Shown: positions 16,695-25,925, numbered from the stretch's first letter. The stretch: DNA of 64,000 bases from JBDTSW01 sp963797835 (GCA_963797835.1 CAWCRN010000019.1:310001-374000), one strand, 5' to 3'. The notes: a model not told the origin generated them from the letters alone. Program-made: numbers and translations.

Positions 16695-17906
16695 ATGGCC
16701 AAGATCATGGTGCTCACTGCCGGAAGCACTGGGGACGTCGAGCCATTCGCGGCGCTTGCGGCGCGCCTCGCCGGGCGCGGCCATAGTGTCACGCTCGCAG
16801 CCGATGCCGCCTTCGCGCGGTTCGCCGTCACGAACGAGGTCGAGTTCGCCCCGATCCGCGCCGACTTCCGGTCGCTCATGCCAACGCCCGAGCGCGCCCG
16901 ACCCTCGCTTCGTGGCGACGTTTTTCCCGTGATCCGGGGGATGCTCGAGGACAGCTGGACAGCTGCGAAGGCGGCTCGTCCGCAGGTAATCGTCGCCCAC
17001 GACAAGACGTTGGCGGCGCCTCATCTCGCGGAGAAGCTTGGGATCCCGCACCTGGCGGCCCTCACCGTCCCGATGCTGACGCCTACTCGTGAGTTTCCGC
17101 TGCCCGCAATGGTTCGCCATGATCTGGGCGGTCGGCTCAATCGAGCGAGCTACCGCCTCGTCCGGCTGCTCAAGCTCCCCTACTCCGGTTTGATTCGAGG
17201 CTGGCGCGAGGACGACCTCGCGCTGCGCGCTCGCGGAAATCCGCCAGCACCGACCAGGACTCTCTACTGCTATAGCCCCAGCCTCGTACCGACGCCGCGC
17301 GATTGGCCGCCGGATACGGTCGCCACCGGCTACTGGCTTCGTGAGGGTGGCGGCGATGGGCCGGTTGAGCCTGCGCTCAAAGCCTTCGTCGCGACGGGCG
17401 GGCCGCCCGTTTATGTCGGCTTCGGAAGCAGCGTCGGGCCCGACCCGGGCCAGCTGAGCACAGTGGTGAGCGAGGCATTGCGCGAGGCCGGCGCGCGGGC
17501 CGTGATCGCGACAGGCTGGGGTGGACTGGTGGACTTACCTGCAGGTGCAGACCGCATCGTGATCGACCACGCACCACATCGCTGGCTGTTCCCGCGTGTT
17601 GCAGCCGTCGTCCATCACGGAGGCGCGGGCACGACGGCGGCGGGATTACTGGCCGGTCGGCCCACCGTCGTCTGTCCGTTTCAAGGCGACCAACACTTCT
17701 GGGGTGCGGCGGTGCAGCGTGCGGGTGCCGGCCCCGAGCCCCTGCCCGCGAAGAAGCTGACCGCAGAGAAGCTCGCCGCTGCGATCCGCGTGGCCATCGA
17801 GGATCAGTCCATGCGCGATCGCGCCCTCGAGCTTTCGGAGCGGATCACTGGGGAGGACGGAACGGAGCGAGCCGCGGAGCAAATCGAGGCCTCGCTCCGG
17901 AGCTAG
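16695..17906 (+). CDS. GT1-family glycosyltransferase (MGT/UGT-like)
   Basis: 403 residues with the GT-B fold pattern. The acceptor domain starts IMVLTAGSTGDVEPFAALAA. The donor-binding motif lies near residue 300 (VVHHGGAGTTAAGLLAGRPT, then VVCPFQGDQHFWG), the signature of UDP-/TDP-sugar transferases acting on sterols, lipids or macrolides. The closest textbook relatives are sterol 3-beta-glucosyltransferase-like and macrolide-inactivating enzymes. The acceptor cannot be inferred; the gene appears monocistronic. Confidence 0.88.
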   Translation: MAKIMVLTAGSTGDVEPFAALAARLAGRGHSVTLAADAAFARFAVTNEVEFAPIRADFRSLMPTPERARPSLRGDVFPVIRGMLEDSWTAAKAARPQVIVAHDKTLAAPHLAEKLGIPHLAALTVPMLTPTREFPLPAMVRHDLGGRLNRASYRLVRLLKLPYSGLIRGWREDDLALRARGNPPAPTRTLYCYSPSLVPTPRDWPPDTVATGYWLREGGGDGPVEPALKAFVATGGPPVYVGFGSSVGPDPGQLSTVVSEALREAGARAVIATGWGGLVDLPAGADRIVIDHAPHRWLFPRVAAVVHHGGAGTTAAGLLAGRPTVVCPFQGDQHFWGAAVQRAGAGPEPLPAKKLTAEKLAAAIRVAIEDQSMRDRALELSERITGEDGTERAAEQIEASLRS

Positions 17907-17940
17907 ACGCCCTTCCTCGAAGTCAGCGTTTCGGCTCTCC

Positions 17941-17985
17941 CGCTTCCCATGCAAAGCGGAAGTCTCAGCACGCCTGAATTCGTGC
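17941..17985. repeat. repeats B (inverted) and C
   Basis: CGCTTCCCATGCAAAGCG at 17941-17958 (inverted B), then hairpin C (GCACG/CGTGC around CCTGAATT) at 17968-17985. Confidence 0.65.
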
Positions 17986-18198
17986 GTCGCCACGAGATCG
18001 AGCTACCCGAGGGCGGAAAGCTCCACCCAGGACGTCGCCCTTGAGCTTCGGGTCGTCCAGGTAGAGCATCCGCACATATCTCCGAGGCGACGGGAGGGCT
18101 TCCCGTGGATTCTGCGGTGTCTCCGAATACTCGGGCACGCGCGAACCATTCGGACGCACGGGAAAGCCGAAGAGAGCCTCGGCGATCCAGGCTTCCAC
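17965..18198 (-). CDS. doubtful hypothetical ORF, 77 aa
   Basis: GTG start at 18198; reads MEAWIAEALFGFPVRPNGSR then YVRMLYLDDPKLKGDVLGGA. Composition looks protein-like over the first 60 residues, but the 3' end runs through hairpin C, so the natural stop may have been replaced. No family recognised. Confidence 0.3.
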   Translation of the reverse strand: MEAWIAEALFGFPVRPNGSRVPEYSETPQNPREALPSPRRYVRMLYLDDPKLKGDVLGGAFRPRVARSRGDARIQAC

Positions 18199-18259
18199 TG
18201 CGTACGGGCGAGGCCCTAGAGCGGGCCCGCCCGCACCATGTCACGCTCGCCCTCTCCTC

Positions 18260-19312
18260 CTACGGCACGCCCGTCACTCGCTCGCAGTTCGCAGCGGTGT
18301 CCGTGCCCCCGCCGCCGTGGCAGCCGTCCCGCCCGTTGCCGCTGTCCACGGCACCGGTGTCGGTGAGGTTGTCACCGTGCATGCTGTCGTCGCCGGCGTT
18401 CGCGAGAATGAGGTCGTTCCCGCTGGCGCCGCTCGGGCTTCCGGACAGGGGGTTGTGGTCGCCGATGATCTGGGTGTCGGCACCCGTCCCGCCCCCGATG
18501 ACGTCGTTCCCGCCGTCGCCGCTGACCGTGCCACCGCTGGCGTGGTCCCCGACAACCCAGAGCGTCTCGCCTTCGCCGCCGTCGATGGCATCGTCGCCGG
18601 CGCTCCCGGTCGCGCTCTCACCCGCAACGTGGTCGCCTGTGAGGTAGGAGTCTGCCCCACGGCCGCCGCTGATGCCGTCGTTGCCTGCCTCGCCGCTTGC
18701 GGTCACTGCTCCCGCGTTGTCGCCGACGCCGGACTCGTCGGCACCGGGTCCGCCCGCGATCAGGTCGTTGCCGCCATTGCCGCCCGCCGACGCGAACGTC
18801 GAGCCATTGTCCCCGATCATGCTGTCGATTCCGTCTCCGCCGGCGATCATGTCGTCGCCGCCTGGACCCGCGGCCTGGCCGTTGATCGAGCGGTTGTCGC
18901 CGGTGATCCTGTCGTCGCCCTCGCCGCCGCGGAGCAGGTCGTCTCCCCCGCACGCCGACACGTCCCCGTCGAAGGACCTCATGTCCCCCGCGATCGCGTC
19001 GTCCCCGGTCCCGGCGTTCACAGAGTCGTGACCCGAGCCCCCGGTGAGGGTGTCGTCGCCGCCGAGGCTGCAGATGCGGTCATCGCCGCCCGCCCCATCG
19101 ATCGCATCCGCGCCCGCCGAGCCGATGATCACGTCGTTGCCCGAGGTCCCGGTGATCTCGCCGGTCCCCGTGATCGTCGCCCGCTCGCCGAAGCAACCGG
19201 GGTCCTTCGTCGTCATCGCGTCCGCCGCGGTGTTACCCAACACCGCGATCGCGAGCGCGGTGGCTGCGGCCAGAGCGCTTCGCCTCCGCATGTACTTGCC
19301 GTTCCCGAACAT
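18260..19312 (-). CDS. RTX/hemolysin-type calcium-binding repeat protein
   Basis: 350 residues. Signal peptide after the start (RRRSALAAATALAIAVLGNT, cleavage near ADA). Nearly the entire mature protein consists of Gly/Asp nonapeptide repeats (GGDDRICSLGGDDTLTGGSG and many others), which form Ca2+-bound parallel beta-rolls outside the cell. The end is CHGGGGTDTAANCERVTGVP with two cysteines. AGGAGG lies 8 bases before the ATG. In this lineage such proteins are abundant surface or secreted proteins; no protease or lipase domain is present. Confidence 0.88.
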   Translation of the reverse strand: MFGNGKYMRRRSALAAATALAIAVLGNTAADAMTTKDPGCFGERATITGTGEITGTSGNDVIIGSAGADAIDGAGGDDRICSLGGDDTLTGGSGHDSVNAGTGDDAIAGDMRSFDGDVSACGGDDLLRGGEGDDRITGDNRSINGQAAGPGGDDMIAGGDGIDSMIGDNGSTFASAGGNGGNDLIAGGPGADESGVGDNAGAVTASGEAGNDGISGGRGADSYLTGDHVAGESATGSAGDDAIDGGEGETLWVVGDHASGGTVSGDGGNDVIGGGTGADTQIIGDHNPLSGSPSGASGNDLILANAGDDSMHGDNLTDTGAVDSGNGRDGCHGGGGTDTAANCERVTGVP

Positions 19313-19415
19313 CGCCTACCTCCTGGGTAGCTTTGGTTTCGGGAGCGACGATCCCCCAGGCCGGTATAGGCACGGTCTGGGAGCGGTATATGACGCCCGC
19401 GGACCCGATCCGGCG

Positions 19416-22400
19416 TCAGTCGCTTGCCGCGAAGGCGATCGCGTCGGCGAGGGTCAGCACCCTGCCCCCGGCGCGAGCGGAGTCGAATGGGTCGCCCGAT
19501 GCCGCGAGCACGGCGTCCGCATACTCCTGGCGCTCGCCCTCCCACACGCCAACCGGTCCGCGCGCCTCCTCGGCCTCGATCGCGCCCCACAACCGCCCGG
19601 CGCGAGCCTCGCGCCCGTCCTGTGCCGCGACGCGGGCGAGCAGCCCGAGCGCGTAGAGCGTGTTCTGGCGATCGCCGACCTCCGCAAGGGGCACCAGCGC
19701 GTCTCGCGCAAGCTGCTCGCCCTTCGCCGTGCCGCCGCGTTCGAGCTCGAGGTCGGCGAGCTCGAGCAGCGCCACCCCGTGCCACCAGGTGAACTCCGAG
19801 CCGGCCGCGAGCTCGGCGCTCCGCGCCAGGAGCTCCGCGGCGGCCTCGTGATCGCCATCGGCCCGCGCGATCCCGGCGAAGAGGTCGGCCGCGATCGCCC
19901 GCCCCCGCAGGAAGCCCGTCTCCTCCATGAGGCGCGAGGCCTCCTCGCCCAGCTCGCGCGCCCGGTCGATCTCGCCTCGGTTCAGGGCGCCGCGCGCAAG
20001 TCGCTCGAGCACCATTCCCTCGCCGCGGCGATCGCCGTTTCGCCGGTACTGATCGAGCGAGATCTCGTAGGTCTCGCGAGCCTTCACGGGGTCGCCGGCC
20101 ATCTCCGAGGCGGCACCCAGGACGCGCAGGCCGAGCGCACGCAGGTCCGGCTCCAGCGATTCCGGCGCCTGTGCGAGGAGCGCTCCGAGCCGCGCTGCGC
20201 CCTCCGCGGGCGCGTTCGTTACCCAGTAGTTCTCCAGCGCCGCGGCCAGCCGCAGGCCGGCCTCGGCCTCGCCGGAGTCAAGCGCCCGATCCAGCGCCGT
20301 GCGCACGTTGTCGCGGTCGCGTGACGATCAGGTCGTGTCGCATCGCTCCCTCCGACTCGTCGGTGAGCCCTGCGGAGACGGCGACCTCGAGGTAGTGCTC
20401 GAGGTGGCGCCGCCGGAGCTCGCGAGCGTCGCCGAGTCGCTCGGCGGCGAACTCGCGGATCGTCTCGAGCATGAAGAAGCGGCCGCTCTGCGATCGCCCC
20501 AGCAGGTTCTGCTCGCTCAGTGCCTCGAGCGAATCGAGGCTGGTCCCGCACACGGCAAGCGCCGCGGCCGCGTCGAAGCTACCGGCGAACACCGATAGGC
20601 GCGCGAAGTGCTCGGCCGCCTCCGGATCCAGCAGCTCGTAGCTCCACTCGATCGTGGCCCGCAGCGTCACATGCCGGTCTGGGGCATCGACCGGCCCCTC
20701 CGTGAGTACGCGCGAGACGCTCCTCGAGGCGATCGAGCATCTCAGGGGGCGCCAGCTCGCGCGTGCGCGCGGCGGCGAGCTCGATCGCGAGCGGTAATGC
20801 ATCCACGCGCTCGCAGATCGTGCGCACCGCTGCGAGCGGCTCGGCGCGGACCGCGCGAGCGACGAAGAGCTCGACCGCGTCGTCAAGCTGCCAGCGGCGG
20901 GACCGCGAACTCGCGCTCGGCGCGAAGCCGAAGCGGCGTCCGGCTGGTCGCGAGCAGCGTGAGGCCTGGACACGCGGCGAGGAGCGCCGAGATCGCAGGG
21001 GCGCAGTCGACGACCTGCTCGAGGTTGTCGAGCAGGATCAGCATGCGGCGCTCGTCGATGTGCTCCGCGAGCGGCCCCGGCGCCCCGAGGGTCTGCGCGA
21101 CCGTCGGCAGCACGAGATCGGCTTCGGTCACGGCGGCGAGTTGCGCCCACCACACGCCGTCGTCGAACTGGTCGCGGCACTGTGCGGTCGCTTCGAGCGC
21201 AAGGCGGGTCTTGCCGGCGCCGCCGGCGCCCGTCAGTGTCACGAGGCGATGCTCGAGCAGCAGCTCATGGATCGTGCCCAGCTCGGCGCGGCGGCCGACC
21301 AGTCGCGAGGGCGGCGCGGGCAGGTTTGAGGCGTTGAGCGATCGCAGCGGAGGGAAGACCGCGGTGCCCAGCTGGAACAGCTTCTCGCGCCCTCGCAGGT
21401 CCCGGAGCCTGTGCAGGCCGAGCGGCACGCATTCGAACGCGTCGCCGAGCAGCGCCCGGGTTCGCTCGGAGAGCACCACCTGTCCTCCGTGAGCGACCGC
21501 GCAGATCCGCGCGGTGCGATTGACGTCGATGCCCACGTAGTCGTCGCCATGGACCTCAGGCTCGCCGGTGTGGATCGCCATGCGGACCGACACGGGCCCG
21601 CCAGCGAGCGCCTCCTGGGCGTCGCGCGCGGCGGCAGCCGCGTCGCGGGCGGCCGTGAAGGCGAAGAACAGGGCGTCGCCCTCGCTGCCAAACCCGACGC
21701 CGTTGCGGCGCGCGGCCGCGCCTCGCAGCAGGCGGTTGTGCTCGCCCAGCAGGTCGGCATACCGGCGCCCGTCCTCCTGAAGCAGGCGGGTCGAGCCCTC
21801 GATGTCGGTGAACAGCATCGAGACCGTTCCCTGCGGGAGCCCCTGCCCCTCGGGCGGCGCTGCCAGCGCAGGGTCGTGGCGGAGGATGGCCTCGTGAAGC
21901 TCACGAAGCTCGGGCCCGGGCTCGAGGCCCAGCTCCTCGACCAGGATCTCGCGGGCGGCACGGAAGGCCTCGACCGCATCCGCCTGGCGGCCGCTTCGGT
22001 ACAGCGCGAGCATGCGCTGAGCGTGGAGTCCCTCGCGCAAGGGGTTATCGGCGAGCAGTGGCTCGAGCTCCGTGAGCGCCTGGGCGTGACGGCCCTGTCG
22101 CAGGTCGCCCTCGATGGCTGCCTCGAGGGCGCCGATCCGAAGCTCGTCCAGGCGCCTGATTTCGGCGGCGGCGAACGGCTCGTCCGCGAGGTCCGCGAGC
22201 GCCGGTCCGCGCCACAGCCTGAGGGCCGCCCGGGCGTCGGCGTCCGGGGCCCGAAGCGCCCGTTCGAACCGTTCGGCATCAACGGCGTCCGGCGCGACCT
22301 GAAGCTCATACGCGCGGCCGTGCGTGACGATCGAGCCTTCGCCCAGCAGCTTTCGAAGCTGCGAGACGTACAGCTGGACCATCTTGGCCGCGCTGGCCGG

Positions 22401-22571
22401 CGGATGCTCACCCCACAAGCCCTCGGCCAGCCGGTCGAGGCTCAGCGCCTGGTTGGCGTTCAGCGCCAGCATCGCGAGAACCGCACGCTGCTTGGTCGCT
22501 CCGAGCGCCACCGGCTCGGCGCCGACGGTGGCCTCGACCGGGCCGAGCACTCCGATTTGAATCGACGGCAT
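19416..22571 (-). pseudogene. BTAD/SARP-cyclase-NB-ARC-TPR regulator broken by three frameshifts
   Basis: Read from the ATG at 22571: winged-helix plus bacterial transcriptional activator domain (IQIGVLGPVEATVGAEPVAL; LRKLLGEGSIVTHGRAYELQ; LVEELGLEPGPELRELHEAI), class III cyclase domain (TVSMLFTDIEGSTRLLQEDG; GSEGDALFFAF), then ATPase with P-loop LTGAGGAGKTRLAL. Frame breaks occur near 20882 (PPLAA stop, then DDAVELFVARA in another frame), near 20715 (loss of a CG dinucleotide before VLTEGPVDAP) and near 20310 (before DNVRTALDRALDSGEAEAGL). The TPR-like C-terminus runs to 19416. Re-joined length is about 1050 residues. An intact relative with a LuxR end is at 46729-50127. Confidence 0.8.
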
Positions 22572-22614
22572 CGGGACCCTCTTGCGCGAGCCTAACGCGC
22601 GCAAGGCCCCCGTC

Positions 22615-22794
22615 CTAGCCGCGCGCCTCGGCGACGGCACGTATGTGTGTGGAAGCCGGGGCGGCGGAAGCCCACAATGGATCCGCTGCGTGGCTCATCT
22701 GCCGGACAGCTTCATCCATCTGGACGGCGGCGGCCGGCCATGGCGCTAGATCAGGATCGGAGATCTCGGCCAGCAGTGCCTCGATGAGCGCCAT
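22615..22794 (-). CDS. doubtful small ORF, 59 aa
   Basis: ATG at 22794, stop at 22615, just upstream of the regulator pseudogene. Reads MALIEALLAEISDPDLAPWP then MDEAVRQMSHAADPLWASAA. The same frame stays open upstream (TLNRLAGRRGSHFVGSEA), suggesting the remnant of a longer gene. No family recognised. Confidence 0.3.
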   Translation of the reverse strand: MALIEALLAEISDPDLAPWPAAAVQMDEAVRQMSHAADPLWASAAPASTHIRAVAEARG

Positions 22795-22953
22795 CGCCTC
22801 GGATCCTACGAAGTGACTCCCTCGTCGCCCTGCCAGCCTGTTGAGCGTGGCCGAGGTCGCGGTGTCGTCGAGCGTGGCCCTCGCCTAGCGGCTACCACGT
22901 GGGACCCCCTGAGGATGACGCCCGGCCCAGGGAGACCGCCTTAGCGGACGAAA

Positions 22954-23003
22954 CCCGCTTGACAAGCGGGCCCCAGAGGCACCGCTACGGGATTCGAACC
23001 CCG
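22954..23003. other. hairpin plus tRNA T-arm-like fragment
   Basis: A perfect 7-bp hairpin (CCCGCTT-GAC-AAGCGGG, 22954-22970) is followed by a T-arm-like palindrome, minus strand, 22985-23002 (GGGGTTCGAATCCCG core, with GTAGCGGTGCC after it). No D-arm or 5' acceptor can be folded, so it is not a tRNA gene. It may be the 3' end of a second tRNA left as an attachment footprint. A similar TTCGAATCCCC...GGTGCC plus hairpin occurs on the plus strand at 50210-50266. Confidence 0.35.
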
Positions 23004-23028
23004 TTTGTGTTCGTGTGGGCGTGTCACG

Positions 23029-23050
23029 ATTGATGCCCGATTGATGCCCG
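23029..23050. repeat. tandem 11-bp arm-type repeats (locus I, left)
   Basis: Two exact adjacent copies of ATTGATGCCCG. The same unit recurs at 23239-23261, 46530-46552 and (as AATTGATGCCC) 51401-51422, always beside a tRNA-Met 3' fragment. Confidence 0.75.
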
Positions 23051-23080
23051 CGGCTAGTACCCGCGGCCAGCCGCGAAGCA

Positions 23081-23109
23081 CGAAAGCCCGCTCACAGAGC
23101 GGGCTTTCG
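23081..23109. terminator. hairpin terminator beside tRNA fragment
   Basis: 12-bp stem CGAAAGCCCGCT/AGCGGGCTTTCG with a 5-nt loop, 5 bases from the tRNA fragment. It is placed as a tRNA transcription terminator would be for a minus-strand tRNA. Confidence 0.7.
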
Positions 23110-23114
23110 CTAGT

Positions 23115-23154
23115 AGCGGGGGCGGGATTTGAACCCGCGACCTCCGGGTTTGAG
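23115..23154 (-). other. tRNA-Met 3'-half fragment (locus I)
   Basis: Minus strand: anticodon-loop region, variable loop, T-arm (GCGGGTTCAAATCCCGC) and acceptor 3' strand CCCCGCT. Sequence corresponding to the 5' half of a tRNA is absent. The anticodon loop has lost one base compared with the CAT of the other copies. Interpreted as an attachment-site duplicate left by integration at a tRNA-Met gene. Confidence 0.7.
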
Positions 23155-23214
23155 ATCGAGCTCGCGCGTCGTCCTCGCCTGCGATCAGGCGTGGCCAGGC
23201 GACACCCGATGTCC

Positions 23215-23261
23215 TGAGTTGCGCTGAGTTGCGCTCAGATTGATGCCCGAATTGATGCCCG
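23215..23261. repeat. paired tandem arm-type repeats (locus I, right)
   Basis: Two tandem TGAGTTGCGC units (23215-23234) and two ATTGATGCCCG units (23239-23249 and 23251-23261). Between the tRNA fragment and these repeats, 23155-23210 resembles the corresponding stretch at 46446-46500. Confidence 0.7.
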
Positions 23262-23272
23262 CCGGAAATAGA

Positions 23273-23290
23273 CGCTTTGCATGGAAAGCA
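23273..23290 (+). repeat. hairpin B
   Basis: CGCTTTGCATGGAAAGCA, one base from consensus. It marks the left edge of the repeat-partitioned gene series at 23.2-28.1 kb. Confidence 0.75.
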
Positions 23291-23423
23291 GCATGAACCG
23301 CCCCCCGCGATCGGCCTTGGGCGGAAGGACGGTTTGGCTCGAGCCGTTGAGGTAGTGGCTGACAAAGTTTGGCTCCAGCCGTTGAAGTAGCGGATGACCG
23401 CAAGCCAAAGAGGAGGAGACAGA

Positions 23424-23834
23424 ATGAGACCCAAGCTCGCAGCCCTCGGAGCCTTGGTTCTGGGGACGCTGCTGGCGCTGGCCCTGACGGCCAGCTCAGC
23501 TCCGGCCGGGGACGCCCCGAACCAGGGCAATCCGGACAAGGTGTTCACGGTCGACAATCCGAATGTCTCGTGTGAGAACCCGGTGCCGGGCAAGAAGGTC
23601 GAAGGGGACTTCGGGCAGAAGATTCACGTCTCCGCGGACAGCCCGATCGACTTCGTGACCATCAAGTCGGGTAAAGACGCGTACGAGGTTTGGTCCGAGT
23701 TCGACACATTCTCGGGCAAGATCAAGATCTCGAAGGACGTTTCGAACTACGTCGTGTGGACCTGCCCGAGGCCGCCGACGACGACAACGTCAACGTCGAC
23801 GTCAACCACGACGTCAACCACGACGACCTACTAG
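23424..23834 (+). CDS. secreted protein with Thr-rich C-terminus
   Basis: 136 residues from the ATG at 23424, with AGGAGGAG 5-12 bases upstream. Signal peptide LAALGALVLGTLLALALTAS, cleavage near APA. The mature domain carries two cysteines (NPNVSCENPVPG and YVVWTCPRPP) and ends in a low-complexity Thr/Ser tail (TTTTSTSTSTTTSTTTTY), perhaps a flexible or O-glycosylated spacer. No family recognised. A terminator follows at once. Confidence 0.75.
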   Translation: MRPKLAALGALVLGTLLALALTASSAPAGDAPNQGNPDKVFTVDNPNVSCENPVPGKKVEGDFGQKIHVSADSPIDFVTIKSGKDAYEVWSEFDTFSGKIKISKDVSNYVVWTCPRPPTTTTSTSTSTTTSTTTTY

Positions 23835-23848
23835 TCAGATTCGCCGAG

Positions 23849-23878
23849 GGCCCGCCCCCGGAAGCCCCGGGGCGGGCC
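23849..23878 (+). terminator. hairpin terminator
   Basis: 10-bp stem GGCCCGCCCC/GGGGCGGGCC, loop of about 10 nt, followed by TTCC, 15 bases after the secreted-protein stop. Confidence 0.7.
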
Positions 23879-24003
23879 TTCCTCGGGCCAGCAAGGCACG
23901 CGGACCTCGTAGGCACGGCGCCGCGACGGGATGGCCCTGCCGCCTCTTCGAAAGCTGGCACGAGCCCTCGAAGCAATCGGCTGCGGACGTAGCCAGAACT
24001 AGC

Positions 24004-24021
24004 TGCTTCGGACGAAAAGCG
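24004..24021 (+). repeat. hairpin A
   Basis: TGCTTCGGACGAAAAGCG, two changes from the A consensus, separating the secreted-protein gene from the next gene. Confidence 0.65.
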
Positions 24022-24126
24022 AACATCCCGTTCGTCCATGCGCTTGCGGCGCGTCCTGCCCATAGCCACAACGCTTGACAGCAGGTGTGGAATAGATAAA
24101 GGCGCGGTCGATCAAAGGAGGAGACG

Positions 24127-24483
24127 ATGGCTGATGCCGCACTGTTCATCGGATGGGGCCAGGTGGTGCGCGGACGCGAGAAGCGCGCGGTGCAGGTGTT
24201 CAACGAGAGCGTCGAGTACTGGGGAGGGCTCCAGGGCGACGGCAAGATCGAGGACTTCGAGGTGGTCCTGCTGACGCCGCACGGCGGCGACCTGGGGGGC
24301 TTCGCGCTGCTGCGCGGCAGCGAGGACCAGGTGAGTGCGCTGCGCGACGACGAGGAGTTCCAGCGGCGCGTCGCGCGGGCCGACCTGATCATCGACTCCC
24401 AGGGCGTCGTCGACGCTGCGATCGGCGAGGGGATCGCCCGCGGCATGGCCCAGTACCAGGCTGAGGTCGACGACCTGGACTAG
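24127..24483 (+). CDS. conserved hypothetical protein
   Basis: 118 residues, with AAAGGAGGAG just before the ATG. Starts MADAALFIGWGQVVRGREKR and contains VQVFNESVEYWGGLQGDGKI and LLTPHGGDLGGFALLRGSED, resembling small actinobacterial proteins with a ferredoxin-like (dimeric alpha-beta barrel) appearance. No catalytic residue pattern can be assigned. Not secreted. Confidence 0.7.
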   Translation: MADAALFIGWGQVVRGREKRAVQVFNESVEYWGGLQGDGKIEDFEVVLLTPHGGDLGGFALLRGSEDQVSALRDDEEFQRRVARADLIIDSQGVVDAAIGEGIARGMAQYQAEVDDLD

Positions 24484-24568
24484 CCCCCTGCTCAACATAT
24501 CCGGAGGCGGTGTATGCCTTAGCGGCGCGTGGTACCTAGCACTCATTAGCTGCGGTGCTGATGGCCGT

Positions 24569-24606
24569 CGCCATTCGCGGAGAAGCTGCACTTTGCATGG
24601 AAAGCG
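24569..24606 (+). repeat. A-B hairpin pair
   Basis: Degenerate A (24569-24586, CGCCATTCGCGGAGAAGC) followed after 2 bases by B (24589-24606, CACTTTGCATGGAAAGCG). It lies between two consecutive plus-strand genes. Confidence 0.6.
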
Positions 24607-24736
24607 CAATTGTCCTGATGGCGCGCTCGTCGACGTTCCACCGGGTGTAAGTCGCCCAAATAGACTCGCCGTGTCAGCTACAACAACTCGGTCCCGGCGA
24701 CGCTTGCGGCGCCTGGGCATAGATTGGAGGTAAGCA

Positions 24737-25087
24737 ATGCGCAGGAAGTCATTGCTCGCGGTTGCGGTCTGTACCGCCGCCCTCGCGGGTGCAAGTGCAA
24801 GCGCCGCTTTCGCGGGTGAGGTTAAGGGCCCTCCGGGGAAACCAAGTACTGAGACGTCGCCCCCGATCCCGGGTACGTCGGGCCCGACTGCAGCGCCCGC
24901 CCATGCGAACTCGGTGTGCGCCTTCTCCGGGCTGAATGACATGATCGTGGGCCAGGGGCCAACCAACAGGATCGTCCAGACTCCCGGCCACTTCATGCTC
25001 GCGGGGCTTACGCCTCCCGGCGTTCCCGGTCACGGAACCGGCATTCCCGGGTTCTTCGAGAACGGCTGCAGGGGCGGCAGCAACTGA
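24737..25087 (+). CDS. small secreted Pro/Gly-rich protein
   Basis: 116 residues. Signal peptide LLAVAVCTAALAGASASAAF with AFA cleavage. Mature region is Pro/Gly/Thr-rich (KGPPGKPSTETSPPIPGTSG) with two cysteines (SVCAFSGLNDM and ENGCRGGSN). No family recognised. GGAGG lies 7-11 bases upstream of the ATG. Confidence 0.7.
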   Translation: MRRKSLLAVAVCTAALAGASASAAFAGEVKGPPGKPSTETSPPIPGTSGPTAAPAHANSVCAFSGLNDMIVGQGPTNRIVQTPGHFMLAGLTPPGVPGHGTGIPGFFENGCRGGSN

Positions 25088-25095
25088 GACACCCC

Positions 25096-25126
25096 GGTTG
25101 GCCCCGGCCCGGCGTCGGGGCCAACC
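25096..25126 (+). terminator. hairpin terminator
   Basis: 11-bp stem GGTTGGCCCCG/CGGGGCCAACC with a 9-nt loop, 9 bases after the previous stop codon. Confidence 0.8.
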
Positions 25127-25161
25127 TTCATCCGCTAAATCCCGAGGGCTGCGGGGGTAAG

Positions 25162-25261
25162 GGCTTCGGACGAATGGCGGTGCGCGTGCGAGTCGTTCTG
25201 GTCGTCTAGTAGCTCCTACTTGGTTACTCCACGGCCCAAACTGCCGCTTTGCATGGAAAGC
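25162..25261 (+). repeat. A-B hairpin pair, widely spaced
   Basis: A at 25162-25179 (GGCTTCGGACGAATGGCG, degenerate) and B at 25245-25261 (CGCTTTGCATGGAAAGC, consensus), with 65 bp between them instead of the usual few bases. Confidence 0.65.
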
Positions 25262-25370
25262 ACAGAGCTCGGGGAAGCCCACCGGACCTGACCCGATGTG
25301 AGGTTCGACCTCCGGTCGGGTATTGGTCGTCCCGGAACCGAGCCGGGCGAAGCCCGGGAGAGGAGTCGCT

Positions 25371-25823
25371 ATGAGTAGCCGTAGCGCAGTGTTCATCGCA
25401 AGCCTCGCGGTCGCGCTGGCCGTGGCGGGGGTGGCCACAGCGAAGGAGGGGGGCCGGCACCTCGCGACCGCGATGACCGGGGCCGAGGAGGCACCCGGGC
25501 CCGGCGATGACGACGCAACCGGCCAGGCCGACCTGCGGCTTAACCAGGGCCAGAGGCGAATCTGCTTCGACCTGAGCTGGGAGGACATCGATGGGACGGT
25601 CGTCGCCGCCCACATCCACGAAGCGCCCGAGGGTGCGCCGGGACCGATCGTCGTACCGTTGTTCGAGGGCACCTTCGGTGGCACAGACTCGCTTAGCGAT
25701 TGCGTGCAGGTCGAGCGCAGCTTGGTCAAGGACATCCGCAAGCACCCATCCGACTACTACGTGAACGTCCACAGCACACCGGGATTCGAGGCCGGGGCGA
25801 TTCGCGGCCAGCTGAGCAAGTAG
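25371..25823 (+). CDS. secreted CHRD-domain protein
   Basis: 150 residues from the ATG at 25371. Signal peptide (AVFIASLAVALAVAGVATA) followed by a single CHRD domain: LATAMTGAEEAPGPGD, then GQADLRLNQGQRRICFDLSW, VAAHIHEAPEGAPGPIVVPL and a C-terminal HSTPGFEAGAIRGQLSK. CHRD domains were named from chordin, and bacterial versions are exported with unknown role. Monocistronic, flanked by A-B repeats on both sides. Confidence 0.88.
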   Translation: MSSRSAVFIASLAVALAVAGVATAKEGGRHLATAMTGAEEAPGPGDDDATGQADLRLNQGQRRICFDLSWEDIDGTVVAAHIHEAPEGAPGPIVVPLFEGTFGGTDSLSDCVQVERSLVKDIRKHPSDYYVNVHSTPGFEAGAIRGQLSK

Positions 25824-25887
25824 CTCAGAGAGGCCGAGCGGGCAGCTGGGGGCATTCAGAGCCCCTGGCGGCTCGCTAGGAGATAGC

Positions 25888-25925
25888 CGCTTAGGACGAG
25901 AAGCGGTCATTACGCATGGAACGAG
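25888..25925 (+). repeat. A-B hairpin pair
   Basis: A at 25888-25905 (CGCTTAGGACGAGAAGCG) and a decayed B at about 25909-25925 (ACGCATGGAACGAG core). Confidence 0.7.

Noticed and set aside
18317..19330. Long plus-strand ORF opposite the RTX gene
   Set aside because: It mirrors the repeat protein on the minus strand, has no domain, and the minus frame has a signal peptide, ribosome-binding site and Ca-binding repeats.
22954..22970. tRNA-Val or tRNA-Asp anticodon arm
   Set aside because: The 5-bp stem with TTGACAA loop looks like an anticodon arm, but no D-arm, variable loop or acceptor of the right spacing is found; it is treated as a hairpin.
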